This document shows positions 22,276 to 35,800 of a DNA stretch of 64,000 nucleotides, one piece after another (within the stretch, counting starts at the first letter, position 1; each line of letters begins with the position of its first letter). This stretch comes from Copromyces sp. CBS 386.78 (lineage: Eukaryota > Ascomycota > Sordariomycetes > Sordariales > Sordariaceae), in NCBI GenBank assembly GCA_030685235.1, contig MU839086.1:186001-250000 (forward strand), written 5' to 3'. The position numbers and the translations under genes are program-made. Under the pieces are notes generated by a model that was not told the DNA's origin, searched no databases, and worked only from the letters and a program-made list of their open reading frames with translations.

Positions 22276-22647
22276 ATGCCCCCGCCTCACCTCCACCCGA
22301 GGTCGCGTATGACTTCCTCCCTCTTCGCAGCAACTGTCGTGGCCAGCTTCCTTGTCGTCGGCGTCCCTCACATACTGCCGTGCCCCGCCCCCAGGGTTGC
22401 CTTCGCCGATGGAGATATGTCTGCCGACGGACAGCCCAAAAGACGCAGACGCAGACGCGTGGAAAACACCGAAGGCAAGGACGAGATCCTGCAGTTTGAG
22501 ACAGAGCCTGGGCCTAGCGACGCAGACAGGGCACGAGCTCTGAAGAGAGAGTGCCCAGTGCCCAAGCCCGGGGGTGCGCTCGGCAGCATGCTCGGCTTCC
22601 ACAAAGACGACAATAACAACAACCCTTCATCCCCGTCCGACAGGTGA
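22276..22647 (+). CDS. Small membrane-anchored protein of unknown function
   Basis: Open frame of 123 codons. I think the better start may be the internal Met at 22309, giving 112 residues that begin with a membrane helix (SLFAATVVASFLVVGVPHI). A short segment LPCPAPRVAFADG follows, then an Arg-rich stretch (PKRRRRRRV), an acidic region, and a conserved-looking RECPVPKPGGALGSMLGF motif before an Asn/Ser tail. One helix plus a soluble tail suggests an ER or mitochondrial membrane protein. The motif pair CPAPRV and CPVPKPGG looks family-like rather than random, but I do not recognise a characterised family. A 3' intron at CAG|GTGATG (near 22643) cannot be excluded. Confidence 0.6.
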   Translation: MPPPHLHPRSRMTSSLFAATVVASFLVVGVPHILPCPAPRVAFADGDMSADGQPKRRRRRRVENTEGKDEILQFETEPGPSDADRARALKRECPVPKPGGALGSMLGFHKDDNNNNPSSPSDR

Positions 22648-24622
22648 TGATAGCTCCGAACACGCTATTGGATCTCCGAGGAAATGGACATCTATGACCC
22701 ATAATATACGCTCTGTAACTAGACGACGTACGTCATCAATATTGTACATACGAGCTGCTCAATCCACGGATGTGGGCCACATCTCGAACTAGGTCATGAT
22801 GGTGCTTGCCATTCCTCGATCTATAGCATATCACATGTCTCTGGCTACATTGCTCACAGTGAGTGATCAAAGAGGTGGATGTCTTGTTGGCCGATTACAA
22901 ACGAGCCTTCTCTTCAGCAACCAACGGTTCGGGATACGCCCTTGCGAGGAAAGCATGGTCCGACCAGTCGGTGTCCTGTTTGGTTCGAAGGAACCTCTAC
23001 CTATACAGGATTGTTAACATGCTTTGCTATAATTGCTCCCTACAGCATACTCGAGCTCCCTCGAAGAATAACAACGGCAGGTATTCGTGTTCAACCATGC
23101 CGTCCTGCCTGGGTGTTGGGGAAAGGACTAATAGAACTTTAAAGAACTGCTCTTGCCTGGCCACATACCTGCTACTTGAGGTGTTGCCTAGGAAGTCTGT
23201 TTCACCATCAGCTTGTGCCAGCTCTGCCCAGGAAACTGTGCCTTGGTCTTCCGCGCCTTGGTGACTTCAGTCATTTCCCTCAAGTTCCCCTCAATGGAAT
23301 TTCAACTCGAAGTTATGCCCCTAGCCCAGAGTCCAGATGGCGATACGCAGTCGGAATGGCTTCCTTTTGCCTGGAAAGATGCATCATAGTAGCTCGGATG
23401 CGCAGGGGCTCCCGAGCCCCAAAAACCCATGCACTCTCTTTTGGGATCGGGGTGCTAGCAGACCGAACAAGAGAGCCATGGTGCGGTATGGGGTTATGAG
23501 GAAACTATTAGGGCGAAAAGAAGTATATCCCCATCAATGGAATACCTCGAACCCGAACCCTGTAACAGTTTGGCGTCACGATCAGGGGTTCGGAGCGGAT
23601 GGGGCCCGTTCATGCGCCCCAGATCCAACGTTAACGCGGGGGTGGATCTCGGACGGTGGATATGCGGCTCTCGTCACTATCCTCCCCAGACATTGACTTC
23701 ATTCTTTCCCAATTAAATCCACAAGAAATGGAAAATCCACGGATTGGCCTTCATAGCCCGCCGCTCTATGGACTTTTCAAAACAACACATCAACTGTTCC
23801 GAATCTTGGTGCTTGGAGGTAACCCGTGATGACACTCGGCCTCTCCATCTACAGCCCAAGCCTCAAATGGTCGAAAATGAACCGAACCATGTTGTATCCA
23901 ACCAAGATGTGTGTTCTTCATAATCTCAAGCTACGTCTTCATACATCCAGCCAAGCCCCTGACAAACCGGGTTCTTCGGTCGTGGACTCTCCCGAGCCAT
24001 GCAGCTGGTATGGGTCCAGTGCATAAGGCAGTCGACACTTGAACCAGTCTGATGTGTCTTTCAGTCCCATATGTATCCATCTTGTCTTCGAGCATTAGTT
24101 CGAAATTCTTGACGGTGGCTTCTGTTCCACACTGATCATACTCCCGGATCACATTCTGTTCCGCTTTCCGAAATCAACAAAAGTCACCGAGAGCCTAGAC
24201 ACGAAACTAGGTAGTGCTTATGCTAGTTCTCGTACTTCTTAGAAGTTTGCGTTGCGATAAGACCTCATGTAGACGATAACTCGACGATAATTGTTGTGTC
24301 TGTCCCTCACACTTCTAGTTTTTTTTAAGGCATGCTGTCAGATTCCTAATTTCAGACGTTCACCTCCCAGAGGTAGTGTTTTCGTTGTCAAATCTCATTT
24401 GGCAATTTGCATATTAACAAAGTGTATAGCTGGGCTCACTCTAACTTTTACTCTTTATCCTAGAAAGAAGTTCAGGTATGTGCACAAACGGTGATCGTCA
24501 TCACATAGGAGTTATATGAATTGAAGGATACTGACAAGACACATTCCATTCGTGCCTCTTGTACAAGTTTTCATAGCCACAATCTCGTAATCTCTCGTTT
24601 TCACCAACCTCCGACCGCCAGG
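22648..24622. other. Intergenic, no gene supported
   Basis: About 2 kb of normal-composition DNA with many short ORFs in all frames, none with a recognisable motif or splice structure. A pyrimidine-rich stretch with TCTAACTTTTACTCTTT near 24438 precedes the secreted-protein gene. Confidence 0.5.
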
Positions 24623-25094
24623 ATGAAGCCCAGCAACTTTCTCATCTCCACGGTTGTCCCCTTCGCTGCCGTCGCTTCCAGCGCAAACCCCAAAGGCCAT
24701 CATCACAGAGCGGGCCATCTTCGATCTCACCCCCCTTAACAACCTCACCAATTTCAATCAAGCCAATCTCAACTACCTCCTCAACATCAACGTTTTGGAT
24801 CTCCAACTCCTCTCCGTTCTCAGTTCCGCCCACAACTTGAACATCCTTGGATTTCGAGACCTCTTCCAAGCCCCTTCGTTCGACGTTCAGCGCCAGCTCC
24901 AGCTGCAGCGGTTGCAGACTCTCCTTCAGTTTCAGCGGCGCGGTCTGTTTAACGGCTTCGACCTTGCCGGTCCCAAGCTCGATTTGCTCCAGCTTAGTCT
25001 GATTAACGGGGTTGGAGTGCTGGATCTTGCGCAGTTTATACCGAGGAGTGTTGCGGGACAGGTGCAGGCTGTCGCTGAGAGAGGTGGGTACTGA
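24623..25094 (+). pseudogene. Frameshifted gene for a small secreted Leu/Gln/Asn-rich protein
   Basis: From the ATG at 24623, the frame encodes a signal peptide (MKPSNFLISTVVPFAAVASS, cleavage expected just after) but stops after 38 codons. The next frame is open from about 24654 to the TGA at 25092-25094 and encodes a regular Leu/Asn/Gln-rich chain (LNNLTNFNQANLNYLLNIN, LDLQLLSVLSSAHNLN, FNGFDLAGPKLDLLQ, ending GGY). The two join in frame if one base is removed within AAACCCCAAAGG at 24685-24696. No GT-AG intron of normal size would do this. So it is either a recently broken gene or a base-calling error in a homopolymer. The mature part has no cysteines and no known domain; a secreted structural or host-interaction role would be speculation. 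Confidence 0.65.
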
Positions 25095-25105
25095 GTAGCT
25101 GTTGG

Positions 25106-25169
25106 TTTTTTTTTTTTTTTTTTTTTTTTGAGAGAAAGAGAGGGGGGGGGGGGGGGAAGGGGGGGGGGG
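25106..25169. repeat. Homopolymer tracts (T24, G15, G11)
   Basis: A run of 24 T (25106-25129), then GA-rich bases and runs of 15 and 11 G, just 3' of the secreted-protein gene. Exact lengths are likely to be unreliable in any assembly. Confidence 0.9.
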
Positions 25170-26669
25170 TTTGGGTATGTGCTAATTTGTTAAGCTAGTT
25201 GTGGTTATTAAGGTTCACAAGGAGTGAGGAGGCGGTTCATTGATGATGGGGCAAACAATTGTTGAATGAGAAACTGAAGATGGCAATGATGAGAACGTGA
25301 GGGTCGAGAAGGGAACAAGGAAGCTGAGGGGTCTAGACATTTGGATTTCCGTATGGCTGGCAGAGGAAGAAGGAGAAGGAATTGAATCGCGGAGCTTCTA
25401 ACGTTGTCATGTTGACTATTTGGTTGGACCAAGTTGACGTGAGAAGTCTCTCAACTCGCAGATATGTGTCGAGTCTGGATGCAGGTATAACCCTAACCCA
25501 GAGCAATTCAAAGGAGGTAAGTTTGAATTCTGGCATATTACAATACAGTACTCCAAGGCAGGACACTGGATACAACCACGCATCTACCCGTTACCAAGCG
25601 TTGCCGTGACTCCCATTGGGACCCATGAGAAGCGTACGAGTGAACGGATAGATATGTCAGGAGCCTGAGAGCTTCGGGAGGTTTGGTGAGCTGCGTGTCT
25701 TGGAAGCACGTCTTGGACATCGAACCGATGAAGAGAGCCACCTAGATTCTAGAACATTGTACCGGAGAAGCCAAGTGACCCATATTCACGTGCTGGAGGA
25801 TCAAGATATTTGCTGGTCCGCTAACGATGAGCGGGACCCATGCCCGGGAGTTGTGTGTGTGCGGGACGGAGGAGACGGGACCACGACGGTGTCATCGGCT
25901 AGGTATTTGCGTGACGTCGGGTCGGTCGAGAGCAACCTCGAACGTTTTACAGCGTGTTCTCGGCTTGAGATACGCTGAAATTTGGGCGCTTTCAGAACGA
26001 GAAAGAGTGACCTATTCCAACGCGTCGCTTCTGTTCTGCCTCGGTTGATGGAAGGTTGGCCGATACCGTTCCACGGATGTCCTTGATAAAGAGCTCCACT
26101 AGGTACCGACCGCCAGCCGTCCGCATCTCCACTATTTGCCCCATGCACTGCGGAGGTGACTTCCATTCAGCTGCTGCTTGCACTTTAACAACCCCGTCAC
26201 CCCCTCGCCGCCGTTTCATCCCATCGTCCACCTCAGCCCGTGGCGCAATCAAATGTGAATCGAACTTTCCAACATCGCATCAAATCATTCACGCAGACCG
26301 CAGTTGAACCCTACGTCAACCAAGGCGGACCGCATTACCTTTCTACTTCTAAAATAATATCCCTTTCCGCTGAGCCGAGAACGGCACCTTTGTCATCACA
26401 ACCACGCCTCTACTTGTATTACCCGTCATCACGTTTGCCGCATTTTGTAGTGGACTACACGCATTAGAGTTCTTCGATTTTGTCCCTCTCGAAACCACGA
26501 CTACGATGACATAAACCATTACGACTATCAGCATCCCGATTTAGATAAGCAAATCGATAATCATACCTGCCTATCGGCTCTATATCCCCTCTACAAGACC
26601 GATCCCGGTTTCTCCAGATTCTCCGGATTTCTCGACATTACACGAACTCCACTATAAGTCGACGTCCTC
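25170..26669. other. Intergenic, upstream of Lon protease gene
   Basis: Short ORFs only. The last 300 bases contain CCGTTTCATCCCATCG and long C-rich runs up to the Lon ATG, as expected of a promoter and leader. No defined site is recognised. Confidence 0.5.
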
Positions 26670-29600
26670 ATGGCTCCCACGCGAGCACCAACGGTCACGA
26701 TACCGCTTCTTCCGCTTCCTAAGGGGACCATCCTCCTACCAGGCGTTGTCCAGCGCATTGCAGTTTCGTCTACCAGGCCCGACATCGCCTCGTTGCTCGC
26801 CGCCGTTTACGCGAAGGCCGCTTCCAAAACTCCCAATGGGCGCATCGATACGATCCCCATTGCCTGCATGCCCCTGGCATCCCCCTTACTCGGACCGGAG
26901 GGCCATCTTCTGATTGGGAGTGGCGACAACAAGATCGAAACCGCGGCCGATGTTGATCCGTCAAAGGCTACCAAGGCTGACCTCTTCCCATATGGCGTTG
27001 CTGCGAAGATCACTGGTGTTGAGGGGCGTGGTACCGGCGAGTTCACTTTGCTGGTCGAGGGTGTGACACGAATTCACGTCGAAAAGGTTATCGCGGACAA
27101 GGCTTATCTGGAAGGCAAGGTCTCCAGCTACGCCGATCCCGCTCTGATCACAGACTCCGCCCTCGAGGAGCTCTTCATGTCTCTCAAGCTCCTGTCCAGG
27201 CAGTTTGTCACAATCCTCCGGCTGTCATCACTTCTACCACAGTCTTCCGGCACCCCTGGCCTGTCACCTCTGCTTGCCCGGCGTCTCGACTTCTACATTG
27301 CGAAGCAGAAGTATCCCGGTGCCCTCGCAGACTTTATGGCCAACATTGTCGAATCCTCGTATGAGGAAAAGCTCCAGATTCTGACCTTGATCGACGTCAA
27401 GGAACGTGTGGCCAAGGTGATCGAGCTGCTTGACCGCCAGGTAACAAACATTAAGAACAGCATGAAGATCACCACCATCACAGCCACGAGTCTGCCATTC
27501 CCAATGGACCCCGATTCGACAAAGCCTGGAAAGGTCAAGCCGCTTGTAAAAGCCCCAGGACAGGGCGTAGGCTTGCCGTTCCCACCACAGGGCGGCTTCA
27601 TGGGACGAGGTGGAAATCCGGACGACGACCAGGAGCCTAACGAGATCGAAGAGCTGCAGAAACGCCTCGATGCCGCACGACTCAGCCCTGAAGCGGCCAA
27701 GGTGGCTGATCGGGAGATCAAGAGATTGAAAAAGATACATCCAGCACAGGCCGAGTATGCCGTGACTCGGACATATCTTGAAACTTTGTCAGAGATCCCC
27801 TGGACGACTACTACAGATGATCGCCTGGGTCCCGACACCCTTAACCGGGCAAGGAAGCAACTCGACGAGGATCACTATGGACTAGACAAGGTCAAGAAGC
27901 GCCTGCTCGAGTATTTGGCAGTCCTTCGTCTCAAGCAAGCCATTAATGATGACGTGGATAGCCAGATCAAGCAGATCGAACAGGAACTCGGGGTAGCATC
28001 CGAGGGCAGTAAAGAGGACGCTGCTCAACCTTCTGCTATCGACCTTAGTGTTGGCGAAAAGGTCAAGGCCGGTGGTGCCAAACTCGAGGCTTTGAAGAGC
28101 AGGCGCATGGTGGACAAGTCCCCCATTCTCCTCCTGGTCGGACCTCCAGGTGTTGGAAAGACGAGTCTTGCTCGATCGGTCGCCACTGCTTTGGGAAGGA
28201 AATTCCATAGAATTTCTCTTGGTGGTGTGAGAGACGAAGCAGAAATCCGCGGTCATAGACGTACCTATGTCGCCGCCATGCCTGGTCTTATTGTCCAGGG
28301 TCTGAAGAAAGTAGGCGTAGCAAATCCTGTCTTCCTCCTTGACGAGATCGACAAGGTCGGCGGCTCTAGCATTCACGGTGACCCTTCGGCGGCTATGCTC
28401 GAGGTCCTCGACCCTGAGCAGAACCATAATTTCACCGATCACTATGTTAATGTGCCTATTGATCTCAGCAAGGTGTTGTTCATCGCCACGGCGAACAGTC
28501 TCGATACCATTCCGGCACCGTTGCTGGATCGAATGGAGACAATCTACATTCCGGGCTACACGACTCTCGAAAAGCGCCACATTGCGATGCAGCACCTGGT
28601 TCCCAAGCAACTTCGGGTCAACGGCCTTGACGAATCACAGGTTTCCTTCACTCCAGAAGTCGTGTCCAAGATCATCGAGTCGTACACCCGGGAGGCCGGC
28701 GTGCGCAACCTAGAGCGGGAGATCTCGTCCGTTGCGCGTGGCAAAGCCGTCGAGTTCGCCGACGCCAAGGACTCGGGACATCCTGAGAACTACAACCCAC
28801 AACTGACCGTGGACGATTTGGAGAAGTTTTTGGGCATTGAGAAGTTTGAAGAGGAGATAGCCGAGAAGACTAGCCGTCCAGGAATTGTGACTGGTCTGGT
28901 TGCATACAGTTCCGGTGGAAATGGTAGTATCCTCTTCATCGAGGTGGCCGACATGCCAGGCAACGGCAGCGTCCAGCTGACGGGCAAACTCGGTGATGTG
29001 CTGAAGGAGAGTGTCGAGGTGGCCTTGACTTGGGTCAAGGCGCACGCGTATGAGCTGGGACTCACTCAGAGCCCGAACGAGAACATCATGAAGGACAGGA
29101 GCATTCATGTGCATTGCCCCTCCGGTGCTGTTCCCAAAGATGGACCCAGCAGCGGCATCTCGCAGGCCATTGCTCTCGTTTCCCTGTTTTCTGGCAAGGC
29201 TGTCCCACCAACCATGGCCATGACGGTAAGCATGTCCCAAACCCATTTCTTCGGCTCCCTCATTCCATTGTAGTCCCATTCCTTTTGTTGTGGTTTCCTC
29301 TTCCTTGGGGACTCGAAACACAACACGACGAAGCAGGGCAAGGGAAAGCGGATCTTACGTCCGTTTGGTTTTCCCGATATGGATAGAAGGACGAAAGACT
29401 GTGCTTCCATGTTGTCTGTGCAAGGCTAACACGGCGTTTGTTTCTGTGTCACAGGGTGAGATTTCCCTCCGAGGACGGATCACGGCCGTCGGAGGCATCA
29501 AGGAGAAACTCATCGGAGCGCTCCGGGCGGGTGTCAAGACGGTCCTACTCCCGGCCCAGAACCGCAAGGACGTAAAGGACTTGCCCCAGGAAGTCAAGGA

Positions 29601-29810
29601 TGGATTGGAAATCATCCATGTCAGGTAAGTTGTCCAGTCTGATATCTGAGACCCCTCCAAATGACCCTTCTCTAATGCTGGCGTTGAGACCCTGATTTGC
29701 TAACGAGGCATACTATTACCAGTCATATCTGGGAAGCTATTCGTTACGTTTGGCCAGACGGCCAGTGGCCTAGCGAGCACGATTATCCGAGCGTGGAGAG
29801 TCGTCTCTGA
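26670..29810 (+). CDS. Lon-type ATP-dependent protease, peroxisomal (LONP2-like)
   Basis: Three exons (26670-29225, 29455-29624, 29723-29810) joined by GT-AG introns to 937 residues. The N-terminal substrate-binding domain begins [17 protein letters not shown] and has no mitochondrial presequence. A Gly/Pro-rich linker ([15 protein letters not shown]) follows. The AAA+ domain has Walker A GPPGVGKT (491-498) and Walker B LLDEIDK (Asp558). The protease domain has catalytic Ser827 in KDGPSSG (commonly KDGPSAG) and Lys868 in GGIKEK; the second intron-spanning exon carries the lysine. The protein ends SRL, a peroxisomal PTS1 signal that appears only when the third exon is added. In the family, this form degrades unneeded or damaged matrix proteins of peroxisomes. 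The start is the ATG that directly precedes the N-domain. Confidence 0.93.
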
Positions 29811-32800
29811 ATTGGTTGGCTACCTAGTCTACCACAATGCCTCACCATTTGCGTGCGTTGTTGTCACGGAGTTATGAATTTAGTGCTCGTTGCATAGCAG
29901 GTGTCGTGGATGGTATTAGCGGCTTGCCATTGATGCGTGTTGGTGCACGAATGTCACCGACGATAATCAGTATCACCACTCCCCTCCCTCTGTTATTCCC
30001 TCCTTTTCCACTCTGAAACGAATGATGGCTCATGCACGTTGGTTGCTTTTTTCTACAGTCATTTGTCAGCCGGCCGGTATTGTCATGTCCACATACTTCA
30101 GTGGACAACAGCAAAGCATTAGATAGCGAGAGGTAGTTCTATCAAATGCATTTGGTATTCACCATCAACCTCAGACGATCACTTGCTATTCCCAGTGCCC
30201 TATCAGGACGTGTAATCATTCCCTGCCCCTTCTTTTCCAGACAGGCATGCGTGCGCCTCTCTCCACCAGCACCTTGTCCCCCAACATCCACCTCGCCGAA
30301 CTCACCCAAGCCTTCGGTATCACTTTCGTTGCAGATAAAGTGCTGCCTGCAGTGCAGCAGCAGCAGCGCGACGTCCTATTACGTACTACCGTTTCTCGGT
30401 AACTATCCGAGACAGCTGCGGTGGTTCCTTCCATCGGAGCCAGTAAAGAAGGTGCAAATATCCGGTACCGGTCAGCGGATAAATGTAGATGTATATGCAC
30501 TGCAAATATGTTATGCATATTGCATGAAATGTAGGGCGGGTAGGCACAGCTGCGGAGGTTACGACGGTAAACGGTTCCCAAGTAGCAGCGCCCAAACAAC
30601 CGTAGCCAAGGCCGGAATGCTTCGTCAAGGGGACGACGGGATGGGGGAAGACGCACAAGCAAGAGGTAGGTAGGTAGGTGACCAGATGAGCTATAGGAGA
30701 TGGACAAATGCTGTGTAATGCCACATGACAGAATTGTACGACTGTTGCACAGCAGGGACATGATGTGCAGAATTGGGTGGAATGGGTGGAAACTGGAAAC
30801 ATATCTCGCAAATGGTCTTGTAAGAAAAAGAGCGAGAGTGCGAGAAAGTGAGGGACGGGAGGAAGTGAGCCTTTTTTTGCCTATCCCCTGTTCGCCTGAA
30901 TTGTGTGTTGGAAGGGAGTCAAGTCAAGGAAGGGTTAGACGACGGTTAACGATGAGGGAAGCTGAGCTGGACAGGGATTCAATGTACAGTTCGTTCCAAG
31001 TACATGTAACACATCAAAGGGAGGATATCCGGCCTACTTGAGGCCCTGACTAGGTGGAGACAGTCTGTTTCAAAATTCTGGGATGAGAATAAAAGATTCC
31101 TGAACGACATGGAGGAACTCAGGGTTACATATGAGCTTGTTCTTCATTCTTTGCTTTGATAATGGGTGGGTAAGGGTTAGAAGACCCTTGATGGTCTTCC
31201 GCCCTGTGAGTACTTTCCCTACGTCACTTGTACGGTAATATAGACCGGAGTATCAACTGATCGATGATCAGAAGCGTTTCTTTGAAAATGTTTTAAGCTG
31301 GCCCGTCACCTGCGCCTTCAAAGTTGCTTTTGTTGGTTGGGTCACCAACGAGTTATACCTTAACATGTACAGAGGAAGCTCAACTGGTACAAATTGAGGG
31401 AGCCTATACTTTGTATTTCGATTCAGGTGGCGTCTACCAACTCTATGGTTACGTTCGCGGATAGTTACGTGGAAGGGAGCGCATTGTCTCCCTTCCTCTG
31501 GGATCATTACACCCTGAGTTTGGTGTTGTGTGACACTCAGTGGTCTGGTGTCGGTATGTGTGGTGCCTTCCTTCTGTTGTTGATGCTTTCTTTTCAGAAG
31601 AGCTAGGTTCAGAGCGAAGGGCCACTCCAGGTTGCTGGTGGAGGCCGAAATCACCCTTCTTTGGTTTCCGTATTTTCTTCAGAATTATCTTCATGAACAA
31701 AAAGGTAACTATCTGTTCATTGGTCGACGATGGCTTCCCTAGTTCCTGTGTGATCTCTGTCATGAGAGTTGTGGAGGAACGGGGACATGGTGGGAGTTTG
31801 GCCTTGGTGCATTGTGCTACACCCCACCGTACGTAAGAAGTATACAGGGAGTGTCTGCTGGGTATTCTTACATCACAAGCGAGATCATTCTCCAGCTGCT
31901 TGAGGAACTTGGTTCATGTGTGAAATGCTTGTTCTTGACCCCTTTTATAGCCCACGAGCAAATCCACTGCTCAGTCACGTTCAGAGAAGGGCATCATTGC
32001 ATGCGTGAATATGGCGTCCGGTTCAGAATAACCATACGTAAATGGAAGAAGTCTTTCTGCGGAGGCCTAAAGTGTTGACTGTATGATTTAATGGAAGCTT
32101 CAACGATGCGCAAGGGCTGCTTTGGCGAGGATCTAGCGGAGAGGTGCGCCCTCTATTTCAGTAGGATCTGTTACAGCCACGGCAAGAAACTTGAAGTGGG
32201 ATAAAAATCTTGAGCGCCTGGTGTGTAATGGATCAAAGTTGATTATATCATTTTCAACTGCACGTCCAGCATGCTTCAGATCGGAGAGTGTTTGGAAGTA
32301 GCACCCCTTCCTGAAATGGGCAAGAATATGTGTTCCAGGGGCATGCCAAGGAGAGTGCGCTGTTTTTACTCAACGAAGCAACAGAGCAAGCTTGAATACT
32401 ATCAGTTTTCAAGATCCATTGCCTTCCCATCGTCATCTTTCTGAACATAATATCATTCCATTCTCCTCAAACGCTTTTACAGCATATTTCAGTGCTTTCT
32501 GGCTTCATCGTTCCTCGTTTCACCGCTTGTAGGGGCGAATGACTCTCAAACGTCACTGTAAGATCACGGGCTACTTCCAATCAAGCGAGTTTCCCTAAAG
32601 TTTTAGTCTCCTGGAATCACTCACGAGAGCAATGTCGATACGTTAGTGGAGAGTTTTGTGGTATCTAGAGCTATCCCGCTGATGGAAGAGGCCTTAAATT
32701 ACCTTCTACTGTCGGCCGCTATACATGTAGCCGTGGGGCGGGCACCATGGCAACCAAAGAGATGTGACGAGACATCACTTGCTTCCTGGACTTGATCTGA

Positions 32801-35800
32801 AGGTCAGGCGATTCACGTGGTTCTTGTGGGAAACGTTCCGAACATCGCTCACAAACGCCATTATCATATATTGTCCCAATTGGAAACTTTCCGTCCATAG
32901 AACCCTTGAGCCACACAGATGTGTCCGGAGTGGCGTGTATTAAAAACACTGGGTGAAGGTACAACTGGTCAAGCGTCATTTCATCATGCTGCTTTCCTCA
33001 ATCCCTTCTAGAAAGGTCGGCATTATGCGAATTTCAGAACACTTACCGAGCTCAAAAGCCTCGTTCTTTGTATGGTCTGATCCGCCGTCATCTGAGGCAT
33101 TATATTGTCCATAGTCAACTAGTTTATCCTTGTTTATGAGTTCGGATATGTTCTAAGCGGGCATCTTGTCACGAATTCGGGTTTGTAAAGGCCTACATCG
33201 CCAGTTTTTGCGAGGCCGTGGCATGGAGGGCTTGTTCGAGCTCTGAAAGCATAATATGTAGAGAAAGCATAGCGCATCACGACACTGCTGGAAGAGAAAA
33301 AGTAACAAACACTCTAGCAACCTTGGAAAATCATGACCGGAACCCGCATGGCAACTTTTGCCTTTGAGCAAGAACATTTGAGTTTATGCTAGGCTTCTCT
33401 CGGCAATTGGCGCCTAGAGGTAATCACGCGAAGTTCAAAGAATGCGCAAACGATAAACCCACCTGAACTCCTACTTTTGCTTCTTTTGAACCATTTGTCG
33501 CTCATGGAGTTGTAGTGGAAAGAGCAAGTAGGTGATAGCATCATAACACTTCCGATTCACACCGCCAAAGAAAATACTCGCCTGGAAAGCCCCGATGAAT
33601 GACGCAAATGGTCTCAGTTTTATGGGGCCAGCATGTTCGATGTCTTGAGACAAACTAGAACAACCGTCGAACAGTGGCCTAGGGATGGCCGAGTCTAGGA
33701 GAAGTTTGGTCAATGGTCGACGGAGTCTCCGGACCTTGGTCGTAATTTATACAGATACTGTATGATACCGGCCCGTCACGTACTTACAGCAGCGTATGCA
33801 TCATGATGTTTCTTACGAAACATTGGCTCGTAGTCGCATGGCAATTTGGGAATGGCTGCCCGATGGTTCCACAGTGGGGAAGAGCGGATCTCACAAAAGT
33901 CTCCATAAGCCATGAGGTGGTGGATACAGGCAGGGCAGCTGTTGGCCCTAGATCCCTGAAGCCTCATTCTATTGTCCCCAAGGAACGAGGGAAGTAGAAG
34001 AAGGATTTCGAGGGCGTCATGAAATTCGTGGAGGTTTTGTGTGGGGAACCACCCTGCTGCCCGTTGTCTGGTTGATGATGGTCGGGTGGGCTACAGCCGG
34101 CGGTATTCGCTCGCGTGGTATAGGTGGTTTTGACGGGGATGCATACCTAGCGTATCTTACAATACCTTACAGGCTGCAGGAGGGTTTCTGTAATCGGTGC
34201 TTATGGAACATCATGGAGGCGGGCGTTGATGTTCAGCATGGCCTGGTTCCGTCCCAAGTGGAATTGCGCTCGAGGTTTCGCCCTGCGAAGAGGTGCGTAC
34301 GTGAGGGATGTGCGGCATGTCGTCTATCTTACTTCTACTTTGTATGATCAACTGTGCATGAAGGTGTGCATGATTAGCATGCCCCAAAGTACAAAAGGTT
34401 GATCAATGGGCCGGATCGTTCAGAGAAGAGGGTGTTCTGGGCGTTAATACCACTGGTTGTGTGATTGGACCCCAACACATCGTCGGGAAAAAGCAGCATC
34501 TCTCACTTATACAGTGACGCCATCGTACCTGACGATAGTTTACCAAGGAGGCTGCTAAACTCTAGAATTACGTGTAAAACTGCACATTCCAGGTCAGAAT
34601 CACCTAGGTATGATGCCAACATAAGATGTTTTTTCTTACCACGTTTTTTACCACGCACTTTGGCCCAGGTTGTCTTTCTCTTTTATATACACATCTGTTA
34701 GGCTCCATAGGACGATAAACGTTACTTGGCGTTTCCATGCAAATTATTGCCAATGCCAGATGCGGGTCAGTCCAGTGTGATTGAATCCTTCTAGTGCATT
34801 TGGTCCTCGCCTATTGAGGGTGGCAACCAGAAGGAAATCACACTTCGACGAACGCCTCAGTATGTAGGTAGCATCGTGATCATCGTTGTTGTTTCCTCAC
34901 CGTGAGGCTAAGGTAGGGAAGCGCCGCCGTAACTCCAACACTAGTTTCAATGTACACTGACATCAGTGGATAGTCGAAGTGGAAAGAGACACGGGACTCG
35001 GAGTTTCTTGTGATGACCAGAGCGGGAAGGGGGTTCCTAGTGGGGCCATTTTTAATAAAGATCCGTCATGAAAACTTCATGTGCAAAATCTCCGAATGTC
35101 TCCGTAGGGTGTGTGTGTCTGTGGCCCGGTGGTGTGAATAGTGTAAGGTACCTGCCTCAGTCTGATTATCATCCTCTTTTTCCGGATCCAATGTCTGCAA
35201 GGTGTTAGGTTGGTCGGGGGAGGGCCAGCAGGCGTTAGTGACATTCAGACTTGCCAGGTCGGGAATGCCCTTGTGCAATGCGCAACGCCTTATTAAGAAG
35301 TTGATCTTCGAGGTAACTGGGTATCCATTCTTGCCATGGTTGGGGTTCATTACCGCAATCTGTAATCTACGAGATCAACCTCCAACTACCGATGCTCAGT
35401 GCAGTACACTACATATGCGGAGGACTGCATGTTGCAGGGCAGCGCGCGCAGCCTGAAGTCGTAACTGGGGGTGGCAGGTCCAAGCCCAATCTTGCCGATC
35501 TTTTGAACGAGCAAAAGCCTCGACATCTCATGTGAGCCAGGCTCGAGCACAGGGACAGCGTGGTCAAAGTTTGTGGGGGAATAAATGAGATTGGATCCTC
35601 CAAAGCTCCAGCCGTTTCTCAAGAATAAGCCCGAGGTCAGTCGTCCTTGTCCCTACCTCTAGTATACGTGACATTGCAATGTCCCTTTCTCCTCTCGCCT
35701 CTGTTCACCACTTGAGGTAGTGGGCGAATGTCTCTGATGAGTGTTGTGTTTGTCCTTTTCGATGACTTACCGAGCTTACCTACAGCTTGGTAAGAGTGCT

